The notes: generated by a model from the letters alone, not told the origin. 64,000 bases of DNA from Selaginella tamariscina (GCA_003024785.1 PUQB01000266.1:248001-312000); one strand, 5' to 3'. Shown: positions 51,010 through 62,278, counted from the stretch's first letter. A program made the numbers and translations.

Positions 51010-51509
51010 GGTGTTGCTCATACCATTCCATCACTCAAGTTTCCTGTACACATTCATCTTAATAATCGAAAGCTCAAGGAGTTTGCCCTGTTAGACACTG
51101 GTGCAAATGCATGCTTCATTAATGACACTTTGTAACTCAACATGGCATTTCGGTGGTGAAGTTGAAGCGTGCAGTTCCTGTAGAGGTGGCCAATGGTTGT
51201 CTAATTGCTTATGGCGCAGTTACCCATGCTACCAAACCTCTCTCTTGCAGTCATGGCACATTCAACTATTCGATTTCCTTCAACTTGATCAAGACTCGGT
51301 TGACTCCCATCATTTTGGGCATGCCACGGTTCATTGTTGCAAATCCTCAGATTGACTGGAGGTCTAGGAAGCTCACGTTTTCCTCTTCGGCAACCAGGAT
51401 CAATCCTGTACCTTCCTGTGTGCAGGATACATCCTTAGTGTCTGAGGCAGTACAAGCTACAGAATTGAGCGTGCCTATTCCTGTATCAGTGTTGAAGACT
51501 TTTCCTTGA
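51010..51509 (+). pseudogene. Chromovirus aspartic protease
   Basis: Active-site motif FALLDTGANACFIND near 51,080-51,125, then AVPVEVANGCLIAYGAVTHA, ISFNLIKTRLTPIILGMPRF and NPQIDWRSRKLTF, the usual end of the Ty3 protease. One premature stop follows the active site (at TTGTAACTC). The rest is open to 51,507. Confidence 0.8.
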
Positions 51510-51735
51510 CAGGATTCACCTCATGTCAGTTCCTTAACACATCCGCAGGCTCTCTCCACTCCTGTAAGTTTGCGGATTCCTATACAGGGTTTTTCCAATC
51601 CTGTATTAGTATCGAAGGTTCCTCCTCAACAGGATCACCTACTGTTGGTTTGTCAGCACACTCACAGGCTCTCCTCACTCTTGTGCATCTACGGACTTCT
51701 GTACAGGATTCTTCCAATCTTGTGCACTTGTCAAC
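51510..51735 (+). other. CAGGAT-rich linker where the reverse transcriptase should be
   Basis: Only about 230 bases separate protease from RNase H. They are made of repeated CAGGATTC, CTGTAC and CACTCAC words in two similar halves (51,540-51,640 and 51,655-51,745). No reverse transcriptase motif exists in any frame. Confidence 0.7.
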
Positions 51736-52230
51736 TTCCACTCACGAACTCACCAAGCGCACAGGAGTGTTCTCTTGGTCCGACAAGGCGGAACATGCAT
51801 TCATAACACTCAAGGATGCCTTTATGACAGCTCCAATTTTAGCACATCCTGATCCTTCTCGTCCCTTCTTCGTTGAAGTAGATGCCTTGAATTTTGCAGT
51901 AGGATCTGTTCTATCACAAATTGGAGAAGACAAGTTGCTCCATCCTGTAGCTTTTCACTCTCGTAAGTTCCTTTCGGCAGAGATCAATTACGAGATTCAT
52001 GACAAGGAACTCAAGGCCATTGTGGATTCGTTCGAGGAGTGGCGGCATTCCTGGAAGGTGCTGCGCATCCTGTATAAGTTCTTACGGATCACAAGAACCT
52101 GGAGTATTTTCAAACGGCTCGAGTTCGCAGTCGGCGACATGCTAGGTGGGCGGAGTTCCTATCACGTTTTGATTTCGTCATCATTACAGGCATGGTTTTC
52201 GAAATGGCAAGGTGGATGCATTGTCTAAGT
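51736..52230 (+). pseudogene. Chromovirus RNase H with connection region
   Basis: Starts ELTKRTGVFSWSDKAEHAF, then APILAHPDPSRPFFVEVDA, FAVGSVLSQIGEDKLLHPVA and EINYEIHDKELKAIVDSFEE, a clear Ty3 RNase H. The first catalytic Asp (VDA) and the Glu (KEL) are present. The frame shifts near the end. Confidence 0.85.
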
Positions 52231-52399
52231 GCTCTTACCTTGCAGCGACCCCGAGCGATCCTGCATATGACTGTCAAAAGCAAGTGTTATTGGTCCTGAT
52301 CGACTTTGGCTTGCAACTATAAGTTCATCAGGCTCCAGCAGATTCACACTCCTACAGGACATCCGTTTGCAGTTGGCTACAGACGACTTGGCAAGGAAT

Positions 52400-53200
52400 G
52401 TGTTTTCACACATTAGTCCTGACATCGCAAGTTCCTCTTCCTCCAGTTCCCGTACAGAACAAGTTGTTTGCCATACAGGACGGACTCCTATACGGGAAGG
52501 TCTCCTGTACGTTCCTGTTGGTGTTTGTAGGACTCGTGTGGTACAGGATTGTCATGATACCCCGGCTACATGACATTTGGTGTGGCCAAGACAGTTGAGT
52601 TGGTGACTCGCAACTATTGGTGGCCTGGGTTGCGAGGTTTTGTGGACAAGTTTGTACGGAGTTGTGACACCTGCAATAGGTCGAAGATGCCTCGTCACGC
52701 GCCCTCTGGTCTTCTTCGTCTCTTCCTGTTCCTTCTGCTCCTTGGAGATCCATTTCTATGGATTTCCTCACAATCTTCCTCCTTCTCGTGGATTTGATGC
52801 AGTTCTTGTGGTGGTTGACCGTTTCACCAAACAGCTCATTTCCTACCATGTCACAAGACTGCTACAGGCCAGACAACTGCTGAGTTGGTGATCCGTGAAG
52901 TATTCCGACACTATGGTCTTCCTAGAGCATTGTTTCTGATCGAGGCCCAATTCATGTCCAAGTTTTGAGAACTTCTCCGGAGTCTACAGGTTAAAGCGGA
53001 CCTTTCTTCAGGATACCATCCACAAACTGATGGCAGTCAGAACGCACGATTCAGACCTTGGAGCAATATCTTTGCTGCTTCATCAGTTACCAACAGGACA
53101 ACTAGTTGGACCTTCTTCCAATGGCGGAGTTTGCCTATAACAACTCCGTTCACGCATCTACAGGCCAGACACCTTTCTTTGCTCTTACAGGTACCATCCA
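52400..53200 (+). pseudogene. Chromovirus integrase remnant
   Basis: HHCC zinc-binding part (FGVAKTVELVTRNYWWPGLR, then SCDTCNRSKMPRHAPSGLL) at 52,570-52,710. Catalytic core pieces are GFDAVLVVVDRFTK (52,790-52,831), SDRGP in a shifted frame (about 52,938) and SSGYHPQTDG (53,007-53,036), then MAEFAYNNSVHASTGQTPFF (53,120-53,180). Frame changes break it repeatedly. Confidence 0.8.
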
Positions 53201-53589
53201 CGTTTTGACTTTGCTCCTCCTGCTTCTTCTTCTTCCGCTCCTGCAGTACAGGATCGTCTCCAGCATCTTCGTCAGGTACATGAGGATCTCCGGGTTCATC
53301 TTAGCAGGCACAGGAATGGTACAAGTCATGCTGATGCTCATCATCAACGGCACCTGCATACAAGATTGGTGATCGTGTGGCTTCTTCGTCGGCATATTCG
53401 CACCAACAGGCCTTCTTCTAAGTTGGATTTTCAACGATTGGGCCCTTACAGGATTGCGGCTAAGGTCAATCCTGTAGCTTTCCGACTCGAGTTACCATCT
53501 ACGGTGAAACTTCATCCTGTTTTCACACCTCTTTGTTGGAGCCGTATCATCCTTCTTCTCTTCCTGGTCGTGCTTCTTCTCCTCCCCCT

Positions 53590-53811
53590 CCTGTGGTCAT
53601 TGACGGTGAACCTGAGTACGAAGTTGCAGCCATCCTTGATTCTCATCTTCATCGCCCAACTTCAATACTTGGTGGATTGGAAAGGTTTTTGTCTACCTAT
53701 CGCACTTGGGAACCTGCATCCAACTTACTCCATGCTTCTTCCAAAGTTGCTGCTTTCCATCGGCGTTATCCTGCTAAACCAGGTCCCAAGACTCGTGGAA
53801 CTCGTCCTTAG
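53590..53811 (+). pseudogene. C-terminal chromodomain
   Basis: PEYEVAAILDSHLHR, then QLQYLVDWKGF in a shifted frame, then YRTWEPASNLLHAS, matching the integrase-linked chromodomain of chromoviruses, which directs insertion to marked chromatin. It ends KPGPKTRGTRP just before the polypurine tract. Confidence 0.8.
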
Positions 53812-53822
53812 GGAGGAGGTGC

Positions 53823-54299
53823 TGTCACGACCTGATACAGGATGCAGGATACAGGATACGGGTTACAGGATATGCCTATAGGATATGCCTACAGGATATT
53901 CTTATAGGATATTCCTACAGGATATTCGTACATGATATACCTATAGGATATTCTTACAATATGCCTATAGGATATACTACAGGATATGCCTAGAGGATAA
54001 GGGTCACTATTTTTAGCTCATGACCAAATTAGACTCATGACCAGATTAGCTTGGAGTTGTGAGCATAAAAGCTTCGACCTAATTGTTGTATAATCAGTTA
54101 CTATCAACACCAGTCTTTCTACGATCAATCTTGTCCTATTATTTTTGTTTTGTCTTGCTCCTTGCCTCCTGCTCTTATCTTGTTCCTGGTTCCTAGTTTC
54201 TGTCCCGCTCCCTGTCCTGCTCCTTGTCTTGCTTCTGAGTCAAGCTTCTTTGTTCTCGGAATCCTGCTCACTTCCTTGTTCCTGGATCGTGGCTTGACA
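53823..54299 (+). repeat. Right LTR of the chromovirus
   Basis: 477 bases, TG..CA, closely matching the left LTR but with different minisatellite units. The LTRs differ by visible substitutions and indels, so the insertion is not very recent unless the indels are sequencing errors. Confidence 0.9.
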
Positions 54300-54304
54300 A
54301 CAAC

Positions 54305-54918
54305 AATAATATATGATGGTTGTTGGATGGGGTTTATGAAGATCCTCATGGCCAAGGACTTTCTCATAAACACGTTGGAAGGGGTCAAAATTTAGGTGAT
54401 TGTCAAATGTGGCTTTGTGGATTTAAAATTTAGGTGGCCATCAAACGAGGCTACATGCATCATACACATTTTTTATATTTATGATGATCATTAGATGGGG
54501 TTTATGAAAATATTTGGTGTTAAGGTAAACACGTCATGTGGGGCTAGAATTTAAATGACCATTGGATGGGGCATGTAAAGTTAGAATTTAGGTGACCATT
54601 GGAATGGTCATGTGGATTTAAAGCTTAGGTGGCCATTGAATCGGGCCATGTGCATTATATGCCTATTTCAGATTTATGATGAACATTGGATGGGTTCATG
54701 AAGATCTTCAATATTGAGAACTTTTTGAGAAAATCCGACATTGAGGATTCTCTCATAAACACATGGGATAGGTCAGAGTTTAGGTAACTATGGAATGAGG
54801 CCATGTGGATATAAAATTTAGGTGGATGTTAGATGGGCCAATGTGCATTATACACATGTTTTAGATTTATGATTTACGTTGAATGGGGCCAGAATTTAGG
54901 TGATTGTCGAATGGGCCA
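54305..54918. repeat. Dispersed degenerate repeat, copy b
   Basis: Six or more variants of a phrase group: ATTTAGGTGGCCATTGAAT, GGGCCATGTGGATTTAAA, TTTATGATGAACATT and a palindrome (TCTTCAATATTGAGAA at 54,705-54,720; TCCGACATTGAGGA at 54,734-54,747). Same family as 48,850-49,336. Confidence 0.6.
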
Positions 54919-55417
54919 TGTTAGGGACCAAAACAGAGCATATAGAAATTATATACATTGAACTTTCCTATGGTGGAGGAAAGCTCGTAGGACAGGTGCA
55001 GTAGGAAAAATCCTATGAGTATAGGAAAAATTCTACACATGCAGGAAATAAACGGTTATGACAGTTGGAGGATGGACATAATTATGTTAGGGCAAGTTAG
55101 GGCAAGAAGGGAGAGAGAAAGGCTATATGGAGAGGAATGCAAGAGAGACAGAGAATCTCTAGAAGAAAAGTAAGTCTCTACAATTGTTATCTCTTGTAAA
55201 TATTTAGTAATGCAAGTGCATGATATATATATATATATGCTTGTCCTGTGAGAAGGCTACTTTATAAGTGCTATAACATAGCAATGGCCAAAGCAAAATC
55301 ATATCCTTACCTTTAGAGATGAGATAAGGTATATTTATAGAGTTATTCTATGATAAAATCCCATATCTTTTAACTGAGAAAGCTTTTCCTACGCTATGAA
55401 TAATGATTTTACACACA
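54919..55417 (+). repeat. Left LTR of the second element
   Basis: About 499 bases. It carries TCCTATGAGTATAGGAAAAAT words, an AT run near 55,226 and AGATGAGATAAGG. Confidence 0.8.
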
Positions 55418-55999
55418 TGAAAGTTTTTTCAAGTACCACGAAGAGATTTCGCCATTATTGTGTAGGAATTTGTGAAATTCCTAAGTAAGGAGAGATATAT
55501 GTAAAATAGTTCTGAAAGAAGTATAGCTTAAGTGAGAAAAAGAAGAGTGTATATATGATGATGGATAGAGCCTTGGAGGTATCATAATCCTAATTTATCT
55601 TTAGCAAGAGAGAGAGATAATAGGCAGGTCGAGAGAGAGGTTGCCCGTGCTGAACAAATAGATCTTGCTAATAGGTAAGAAGCTCTTATAAGACTTATTT
55701 ATCAAATAGGAGAAAGTGCCACTAATGGTGTGGAGATATACAATACAGTGACTATCAAAGAGGAGTTGGAAGGAATTCCTCAGAGAACATTAAAAGAAGC
55801 TCAGGAATATCCGGGATGAAGATCTTCTAGAAGTTCCTATCTTAGTGCAGAGGAAGGTGGTAGAGAAAGCCCACCAAGAATGTCTAATATGACACTTTTC
55901 CCCGGAATTTTGGGAGGCACATTGAGTACCCAATAGTTTCCATAGGAAAGAAGGAAATCCTAAAAGACGAGGAAGTTGTGAAGTTATATAAAGTAAGTA

Positions 56000-57240
56000 A
56001 TGCAAATAGATTGCTTATATTTTCCTCACACATTAAAAGGAAATGCCTTTGATTGGTATTATGAGTTAAAGAAGGCTGTCAAAGAAGATTATAAAAAGTT
56101 ACACAAACTTTTAAAGAATACTTTAAGAAAGAAGAGTTGCCAGAAGAGCATTAAGAGAAGCTTAGGAATATCCTACAAGCCAAAATTGAAACTATAGAAG
56201 AGTATACACACCGTTTTAAGAAGCATGAAAAGAAATGCATACTATATGTTGAGGAAAATGCTTTGCTTCAATGGTATAAGTAAGGATTGCAGAAACCATA
56301 TAGGCATTATGCAATAACTATTCAGGAAATAGACAGAAAAAATCTTGTAAAGCATTTGAAAGATTATGAAAAGAAGAGGAGATAAATAAAAAATATAACT
56401 GAAGGAAAGATAAAGTCCTCAAGGAGAAGAGAGGATAATTCAGATGATGAAGAAGAACTTATTAAGGTTTGAGACTATAAAACTGATGAGAAAATGTTAT
56501 TACAATTGGTGAAATCCTTAAAAAACAGTCCTATGTATAAAGGATTGGATGCCAAGATATGGTGTCCCAAGTGCAAAAATCTTGGGTATACTGTAGATGA
56601 ATGCAGACTAAAGTTGCCAAAATATTAAATATGTAATAAAGAAGGACATTCGGCAAAGGACTGTAAGTATTTCCTTAATCAAAACATAGCATGTGGAAAT
56701 GAAGGAAGAAAGGAAGGTATGACATGCTGCTTCATGTGAGCAACCTCATGTTAATACATTCTCATCTTATAATAGGAAGCTCTATTATGGGGCAAATACT
56801 GGGAATTGGCAAGAAGAAAAAAATAAAAATTCTGTTAATAATAAAAGGGATGCTTCTTACACAGGAAATGATAGGCTGTATAAAAGGAATCAAACTAATT
56901 ATGTTCCATCAAACAAGCCTAACATGGGAAGGAATGAGACTTCCTATAGAGGACTAGATAGGTCCTATCTAATAAAAGAAGTATATAGAGATCAAAAATG
57001 ATTATAGACAAGGAGAAGTACAAAGAAGAAATTCAAGTAATCTTACTTGTTATACATGTGGGGAAAAAGACATATAATTTCTTCAAATTGTCCTAGGAAT
57101 CAACCTTCTACTTCAAATAATGCTTCTAAACATCAGCCTGGAGCTAGATTAATTGATGTGGAGGAGAGAGAAGTAGAAAGTCATCCTGTCGTGAGAGCAG
57201 TAACCTGCATAAAAGAAACAGAAATCAGAAAATGAATACC
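56000..57240 (+). pseudogene. Gag with three zinc-knuckle-like motifs
   Basis: FPHTLKGNAFDWYYELKKAV (56,025-56,082) is the retrotransposon gag core, followed by IEEYTHRFKKHEKK. Knuckles: CPKCKNLGYTVDEC (about 56,564-56,606, the His position is Tyr), CNKEGHSAKDC (about 56,632-56,664, first Cys lost) and CGEKGHIISSNC (about 57,056-57,092, reading through a one-base shift). Stops are scattered through it. Confidence 0.7.
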
Positions 57241-57779
57241 TTAATCAGAAACAGGAATACCTTACTGCAGAAGAAGGAAGTTCTGTATATTTGTCACATG
57301 ATAGTATGTAGATAGGGGAAGAGATGAACATTCATTTTCAAGAACAAGTCCCTGAGTATATTTCGGATGATGATAAACAATCGACAGATAACCTAGAGAT
57401 TTAAAAATACCTAATTTTATTTTAAGAAGGAATATTCTAGAGAAAAAGGATGTTCCTGTGAAAAAGGATATTCATGTGACAAAGAATATTCCTATGGAAA
57501 AGAATATTTCTGTAAAATAGAATATTCTTGTGCAACAGGATATTCCTATAAAACAAAATATCATGTAAAACAAAGTATTCATGTAAACAAAGTATTCATG
57601 TGAAGTAGATTTAGGATGATGTGGTAGAATCAATGGCTCGAAGTGCATTAAGTTAAAAAATCACAATCACGTTGGGACATTTAATACATATTGCCCATAA
57701 ATTAAAATTCAAATTCTGCAAATATTAACATTATTCTGAAATCTTTACCTACTTATACAGGACATGAGATTCACCGAGC

Positions 57780-58137
57780 AGAAAAGCATTATGAAAAAGA
57801 AGGTGATTATGATGGGTATGTACCAAGTATCATAGTATATATTGGTAAAATTAAGATAAAAGAAGCATTTATAAATGGAGGCTCAGGAGTTAACTTTATA
57901 GAAGAACATGCTTGTAAGAAAATGGGTTTAAGACCCATTGAGCCTGCTCCTTTTACTTTAAAAATGGTAGATCAAAGAAGTGTAAAGCCTGTAGGTATAG
58001 TGAGAGGAGTAACTATATTCATAAAAGGTCTTAATTATAAGGTGTCACTCATTGTTCTTCAAATGGAAGGAAAACACTGTATATACCATGTGACCTTAGT
58101 TGAAATCTACAAAAGTGATACAGGATTGGGAACATGA
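57780..58137 (+). pseudogene. Retropepsin-like protease
   Basis: EAFINGGSGVNFIEEHACKK carries the active-site region, but the expected Asp (usually IDGGSGVN) is Asn here, so it is probably inactive. GLRPIEPAPFTLKMVDQRS, GIVRGVTIFIKG and YKVSLIVLQME follow. It is open for about 120 codons, one of the longer intact pieces of this element. Confidence 0.7.
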
Positions 58138-58589
58138 AAGATGATGTTGGGAAAAGGAGAAGGAAACCAATAATTTATAATCATATTAAGAAGTATGTTA
58201 AAAAGGAAAATGGACCTCTTATTTTAGAAGGACATGACTAATTTAATGGATTAGATGATCAAGAAGAGGTAGAAATCCTGAAAGCATATCCTAATTTAAA
58301 GGTCATAACAGAATGTACTGCTGAAAGGAAAGAAAACTGTTCAGCAAAAGGAAAACAACATGCTTGGATTATAGGAAAAGTTTTATAAAGCAATTCTGTA
58401 TGAGATTGATTTACAGGAAAAGTCTGCAAAGTTATAGTTATACTACAAAACCTTTAGAGCAAGTGAATATAGGCACAGAAAACTAGTCTAAAATCTTTTT
58501 ACTGCTCAAGAATTAAAATAAGAATTCCGAGAAAAAGGAATAAACTTACTTCAAAAGTATCAAGATTTTTTGCCTAGTCATTTAAAGAT

Positions 58590-59004
58590 TTTAAATGCAT
58601 ATCTCCTGAATTGTGTATACACACTATACAATTATTACCAGGAAGTGAACATGTGAAATAAAAAGCATATAGGATGAATCTTAATTATGCATAACTTGTT
58701 AAGGATGAGATAGATAAGCTGTTAAATGTTGGTTTTATTTATCCTTTATAAGGTATCACCACTTGTGATTGTTCCTAAAAAACAGGAAGGAAAAACTATT
58801 CAAGAAATGAAGGAAAAACTATTCAGGAACAAGAAGAGAATAAATAATGAACTTAAGAAACAGGATGCAAGAAATCAAGTGCTACAACTCAAGGTATCAA
58901 CTTTTAACCAAGAACTCACAGAAGAGAGGAACAACTTTCAAAAGCACAAAGAGGAGAATCTAGAGTACCATGAAGATCAACATTATAAGGAAGGCATAAG
59001 ATAG
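58590..59004 (+). pseudogene. Truncated Ty3 reverse transcriptase fused to a coiled-coil-like end
   Basis: IHTIQLLPGSEHVK, AYRMNLNYA, LVKDEIDKLLNVGFIYPL and PLVIVPKKQEG match the first motifs of Ty3 reverse transcriptase. Immediately after VPKK the reading changes to a charged, heptad-like sequence rich in E, K, Q and N (EMKEKLFRNKKRINNEL, then QELTEERNNFQKHKEENLEY) and stops at 59,002. The palm with YxDD is absent. Confidence 0.7.
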
Positions 59005-59042
59005 TTGCAGTGAGGACACTACAAGGATTCAAGGTGGAATAT

Positions 59043-59564
59043 TGTTAGGGACCAAAAACAGAGCATGTAGGAATACTTGCATTGAAATTTCCTATAGTGG
59101 AGGAAAGCTCATAAGAAAGGTGCAATAGGAAAAATCCTCGAGTATAGAAAAAATCCTAGGAAATATCCTATGCATGCAGGAAACAAACGGTTATGATTGT
59201 TGGAGGAGGATAGGATTCTGTTAGGGCAAGTTGGGCAAGAAGGGAAGAGAGAGGCTATGAAGGCTAAGGAGAGCTATGGAGAACAATGCATGAGAGAGAG
59301 AATCTCTAGGAGAGAGAAGTCTCCATACTTGCTATCTCTTGTAAACGTTTAGTAATGCAAGTGCATGATTATATATATATATATTATATATAGTGAATAT
59401 ATGTTTGTCTTATGAGAAAGCTACCTTATAAGTGCTATAACATGCAATGGCAAAAAACTATCCTTAACCTTAAATATGAGATAAGGTATATTTTTAGAAC
59501 AAAATCCCATATCCTTTAACTGGGAAAGCTTTTCTTGCACTATGAATAGTGATTTTTACACTCA
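59043..59564 (+). repeat. Right LTR of the second element
   Basis: About 522 bases, matching the left LTR with moderate divergence, which points to an older insertion than the chromovirus. Confidence 0.8.
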
Positions 59565-59995
59565 TGTCGTGATTTAAAATTTAAGTGGCCATAAGATGGG
59601 CTATGTGGATTTTAAATTTAGGTGGCAGTTAAATGGGGCACGTGCATTATACACATGTTCTCTGTAAGTAATATAATAATGGATACCGGTTTGGGAACAT
59701 GTAAATAAAGTTCTAAGGGATTACTTGTCGCGGAAGATATAAATTGACACCATAAGAGATTGAATCTCATAATATGATGTTTAGTTCTTCTGCTCAAACC
59801 CATCAAGCCACCTCACAAGGACTAGATTAAACATTTTAATTACATCCCTTTCCAGAGAAGTCCCAACAATGATGGAAGATAACAAGTTAAAAAGGCGAAA
59901 GTCTCTAATAAGGTGAATAAGAACATTACATATACAATTTAATGAAAGGCGATCTTGTTAAATATAAGGTAAAGGGATTGTTGAAGCATGTATTT

Positions 59996-60092
59996 CCATT
60001 TGTCTTATGATGACATAGATTTATATTGTATTTGTCTTACGATGAATGGATTTATATTCCATTTGTCTTACGATGACATGGATTTATGTGGA
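59996..60092. repeat. Triple direct repeat, unit of about 32 bases
   Basis: Three units of CATTTGTCTTACGATGACAT, then GGATTTATATT, with small differences; the middle one lacks three bases. Confidence 0.8.
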
Positions 60093-60729
60093 ATGTGCAA
60101 TGTCACCGATTTCTCAATACCCCATATGTTCCTACGACAAGTTTCAAAATAAAAGAACATACCTTAATCATAGTTACACACCTTACAAGCATATGTATCA
60201 TGTGTTTGTCTACACATTGTTATTCTTGATGCGGAGAGTATCTTCATATACACTAAGGATATCTTTATGGTAAGAAATATTTGATACACAACTATATTAT
60301 TGTGGTAAAGGTATTTTTTACAGTGAATTGAATTTAGCACAAGTATATTCATTTTGTACAAAAAATAAAAAAGAATGATTATATAAAATAATACTTAAAA
60401 TGAATCGAAATATTTTTTATTATTGGTTTTGTTTGTAAGTTTTTGCATTGTAGTTAGAGGATGATGGTGAATGCACTTATATGAAGCCCATTTTCGACTT
60501 TATAAAACTAATTAATAAAGATTTGGGATGCACCAATCTGTAATTAAATTTCATCTTCTAAAAATTGACCCCCATCCTCGACATTGATCCTTGACATTAA
60601 AGATGAAAATTTTTTAGGACTATGCACCATCCTTGACGCCAAGGATGCATGTCATGGGGCAAAACTTAGTCTTTGTTTTTGGGCCACGCACCAACTTCGG
60701 AGAGGATGCTGTATAACCCCAAAAGGTTA

Positions 60730-60798
60730 TAAATTCAATTCCTTTTCAACATGCAATTAATATAATATTAATTGTACATTGAAAAGAAATTGAATTTA
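60730..60798. repeat. Near-perfect inverted repeat (34-bp stem)
   Basis: Left arm TAAATTCAATTCCTTTTCAA.. pairs with right arm ..TTGAAAAGAAATTGAATTTA; the centre is AATTAATATAATATTAATT. About four mismatches in 34 pairs and almost no loop. It may be the core of a small foldback element. Confidence 0.75.
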
Positions 60799-62278
60799 CA
60801 ATCTTCTTTAACCATCCACCATCCTCGATGTTAAAGATGGTGCATGATCTCAAAAAAGACTATGAGTTTAATCATAAGTCTTTTAGGTCATCTATCTTTT
60901 GGCACTCCCATCTTAAAGTCATTTGTGTGTGTCCCATTGATTATATATATATGAATGTATGCATGATGTATATGTACATATAGCTAATATCAATACATGA
61001 ATTTCAAACACATGTATATGACTATGTAAGGGTACGGTAGGGATACCATCACTTGCAATTTGTCTTACAGAAAAACAAATTGTGAGCTTAAGAAAGTGTG
61101 TACCAAAGCTATTAAAGAATATCCAATCGGTTAGTGAAAAGAGACAAAAAGAATTAGATGCTTTGCCCCTTATTTCATATGATGGATTTACAACATTGAT
61201 GGTTGGACTAAAATCCATCAAAAATTGAGGAGAGCATATGAGAAGTTATTATGTGAGGGAGAGGAACAAATTAATATGTATACTAGGTGATACTTCAAGT
61301 ATGTGGAGAAGAAGGTGTAGTTGATCACACGCTTATATGAATTGTTTCATACGTTCTTTGCAAAGCTTACAAGTGTAAAGTTTTCAAATTTCAAAAATAT
61401 GGGTTCCCTCAAAGAGTATTATGTGTTTAAGGAAATGATAGGATGAATTATTAAGTAGGTGGACTAGCCTTATAAAGACATGGTGTTCCAAGTGCATCAA
61501 TATGCATTTAAGTGTGTGCATACATGTGGGTGTGTGTATGATTGCATGTTCAATGTGTACATGTGTGTCATTTATACATATAAAAAGCACATGTAGTGTC
61601 TTCAATTATTGTTATGCACACACAATGGCACCTAAGATCGCATGCACTATATAAGAAGACAAAGAAGGTGCTTAGTGAATCCAAAGTTACATATGAGGAG
61701 TTTGTGCATCCCAAACTTGAGACAGAAGCAACCATAGTATACACTTATAATGAACTTTATATGGACATTAAACAAATGCACAAAAGTACATAGTTTTGAG
61801 AGAGATGATATATAATATGCAATTGTCCTAGGGACTATGTAGCACGACTGACATAGCATACAAGACTAAGAACAACCTTGAAGCTTACTAGAATGTCGTG
61901 CAAAATAGGCTAGCATGTTGGATAGTTTAAATATGACATAATGAAGAGTTTAAGAAGTGAGACAAGGTCTTAGAATTAATGATGGAGGTTCACCAGGTAA
62001 TGTGTGTGTATACATGTATATTATGTCTATATATGTACATACATAAGAAAACAATTGGATAATGTGTTTGCAACCTTCTAGGACCATACACCATCCTCAA
62101 CATCGATGGGTTTTTAACTCACAACTTGAGGTTGGTGCATGGAACCTCGTTGGTGTTGAGGATGGGATAGGCACATGCTGGGCTCAAATTCATAACCTTC
62201 TACGATTTTGCACCATGCTTGGCACCAAGGATGGGCATGGACCAATGAAGCTTGAACTCATAGCCTTTTAGGGCCAAG

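Larger units (their letters stand above)
49342..54299 (+). mobile_element. Ty3/gypsy chromovirus, complete ends, RT domain missing
   Basis: Two LTRs (49,342-49,841 and 53,823-54,299) both start TGTCACGAC and end GTGGCTTGACA. They are flanked by a 5-bp target duplication ACAAC (49,337-49,341 and 54,300-54,304). A polypurine tract GGGAGGAGGT (53,811-53,820) precedes the right LTR. Internal order: gag, zinc knuckle, protease, RNase H, integrase, chromodomain. No reverse transcriptase is found between protease and RNase H. No initiator-Met-type primer site directly follows the left LTR. Frames are broken by many small indels. The intact target duplication shows that it inserted as a unit. Confidence 0.9.
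54919..59564 (+). mobile_element. Second LTR element, gag-protease with RT cut short
   Basis: LTRs 54,919-55,417 and 59,043-59,564 both start TGTTAGGGACCAAAA and end near TTTTACAC.CA. They share GGAGGAAAGCTC, ACGGTTATGA, ATCTCTTGTAAA and AGTAATGCAAGTGCATGAT. CAAGGTGGAATAT before the right LTR is polypurine-like. No target duplication is evident: the flanks (GGGCCA and TGTCG) join into the local repeat without overlap. Internal coding runs gag, zinc knuckles, protease and the first part of Ty3-type reverse transcriptase, then stops. There is no RNase H or integrase. Unable to move by itself. Confidence 0.85.
59565..62278. other. AT-rich repeat-derived stretch without genes
   Basis: Begins with a third piece of the dispersed repeat (59,565-59,660). 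It contains the triple repeat at 59,996-60,092, the hairpin at 60,730-60,798, and palindromic CATCCTTGACGCCAAGGATG-type motifs at 60.57-60.84 and 62.09-62.24 kb. No coding sequence is recognised; frames near 60.92-61.22 and 61.60-61.79 kb show no family motif. Confidence 0.5.

Noticed and set aside
51406..51745. Hidden reverse transcriptase motifs between protease and RNase H
   Set aside because: All three plus-strand frames were read; no YxDD, LDL or VPKK-like motif is present and the space is too short.
54919..59564. Integrated plant pararetrovirus (caulimovirid) as an alternative for this element
   Set aside because: It has two long terminal repeats and a retrotransposon-type gag and protease, and no movement-protein-like sequence was seen.
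54914..59569. A target site duplication around the second LTR element (a shared CATGT word)
   Set aside because: Using it would require non-TG/CA LTR ends. With canonical ends the flanks do not duplicate, so no TSD is claimed.
61596..61793. Possible small gene with EEFVHPKLETEATIVYTYNE
   Set aside because: It reads like protein, but no family is recognised and the surrounding frames are closed. Left as unassigned DNA.
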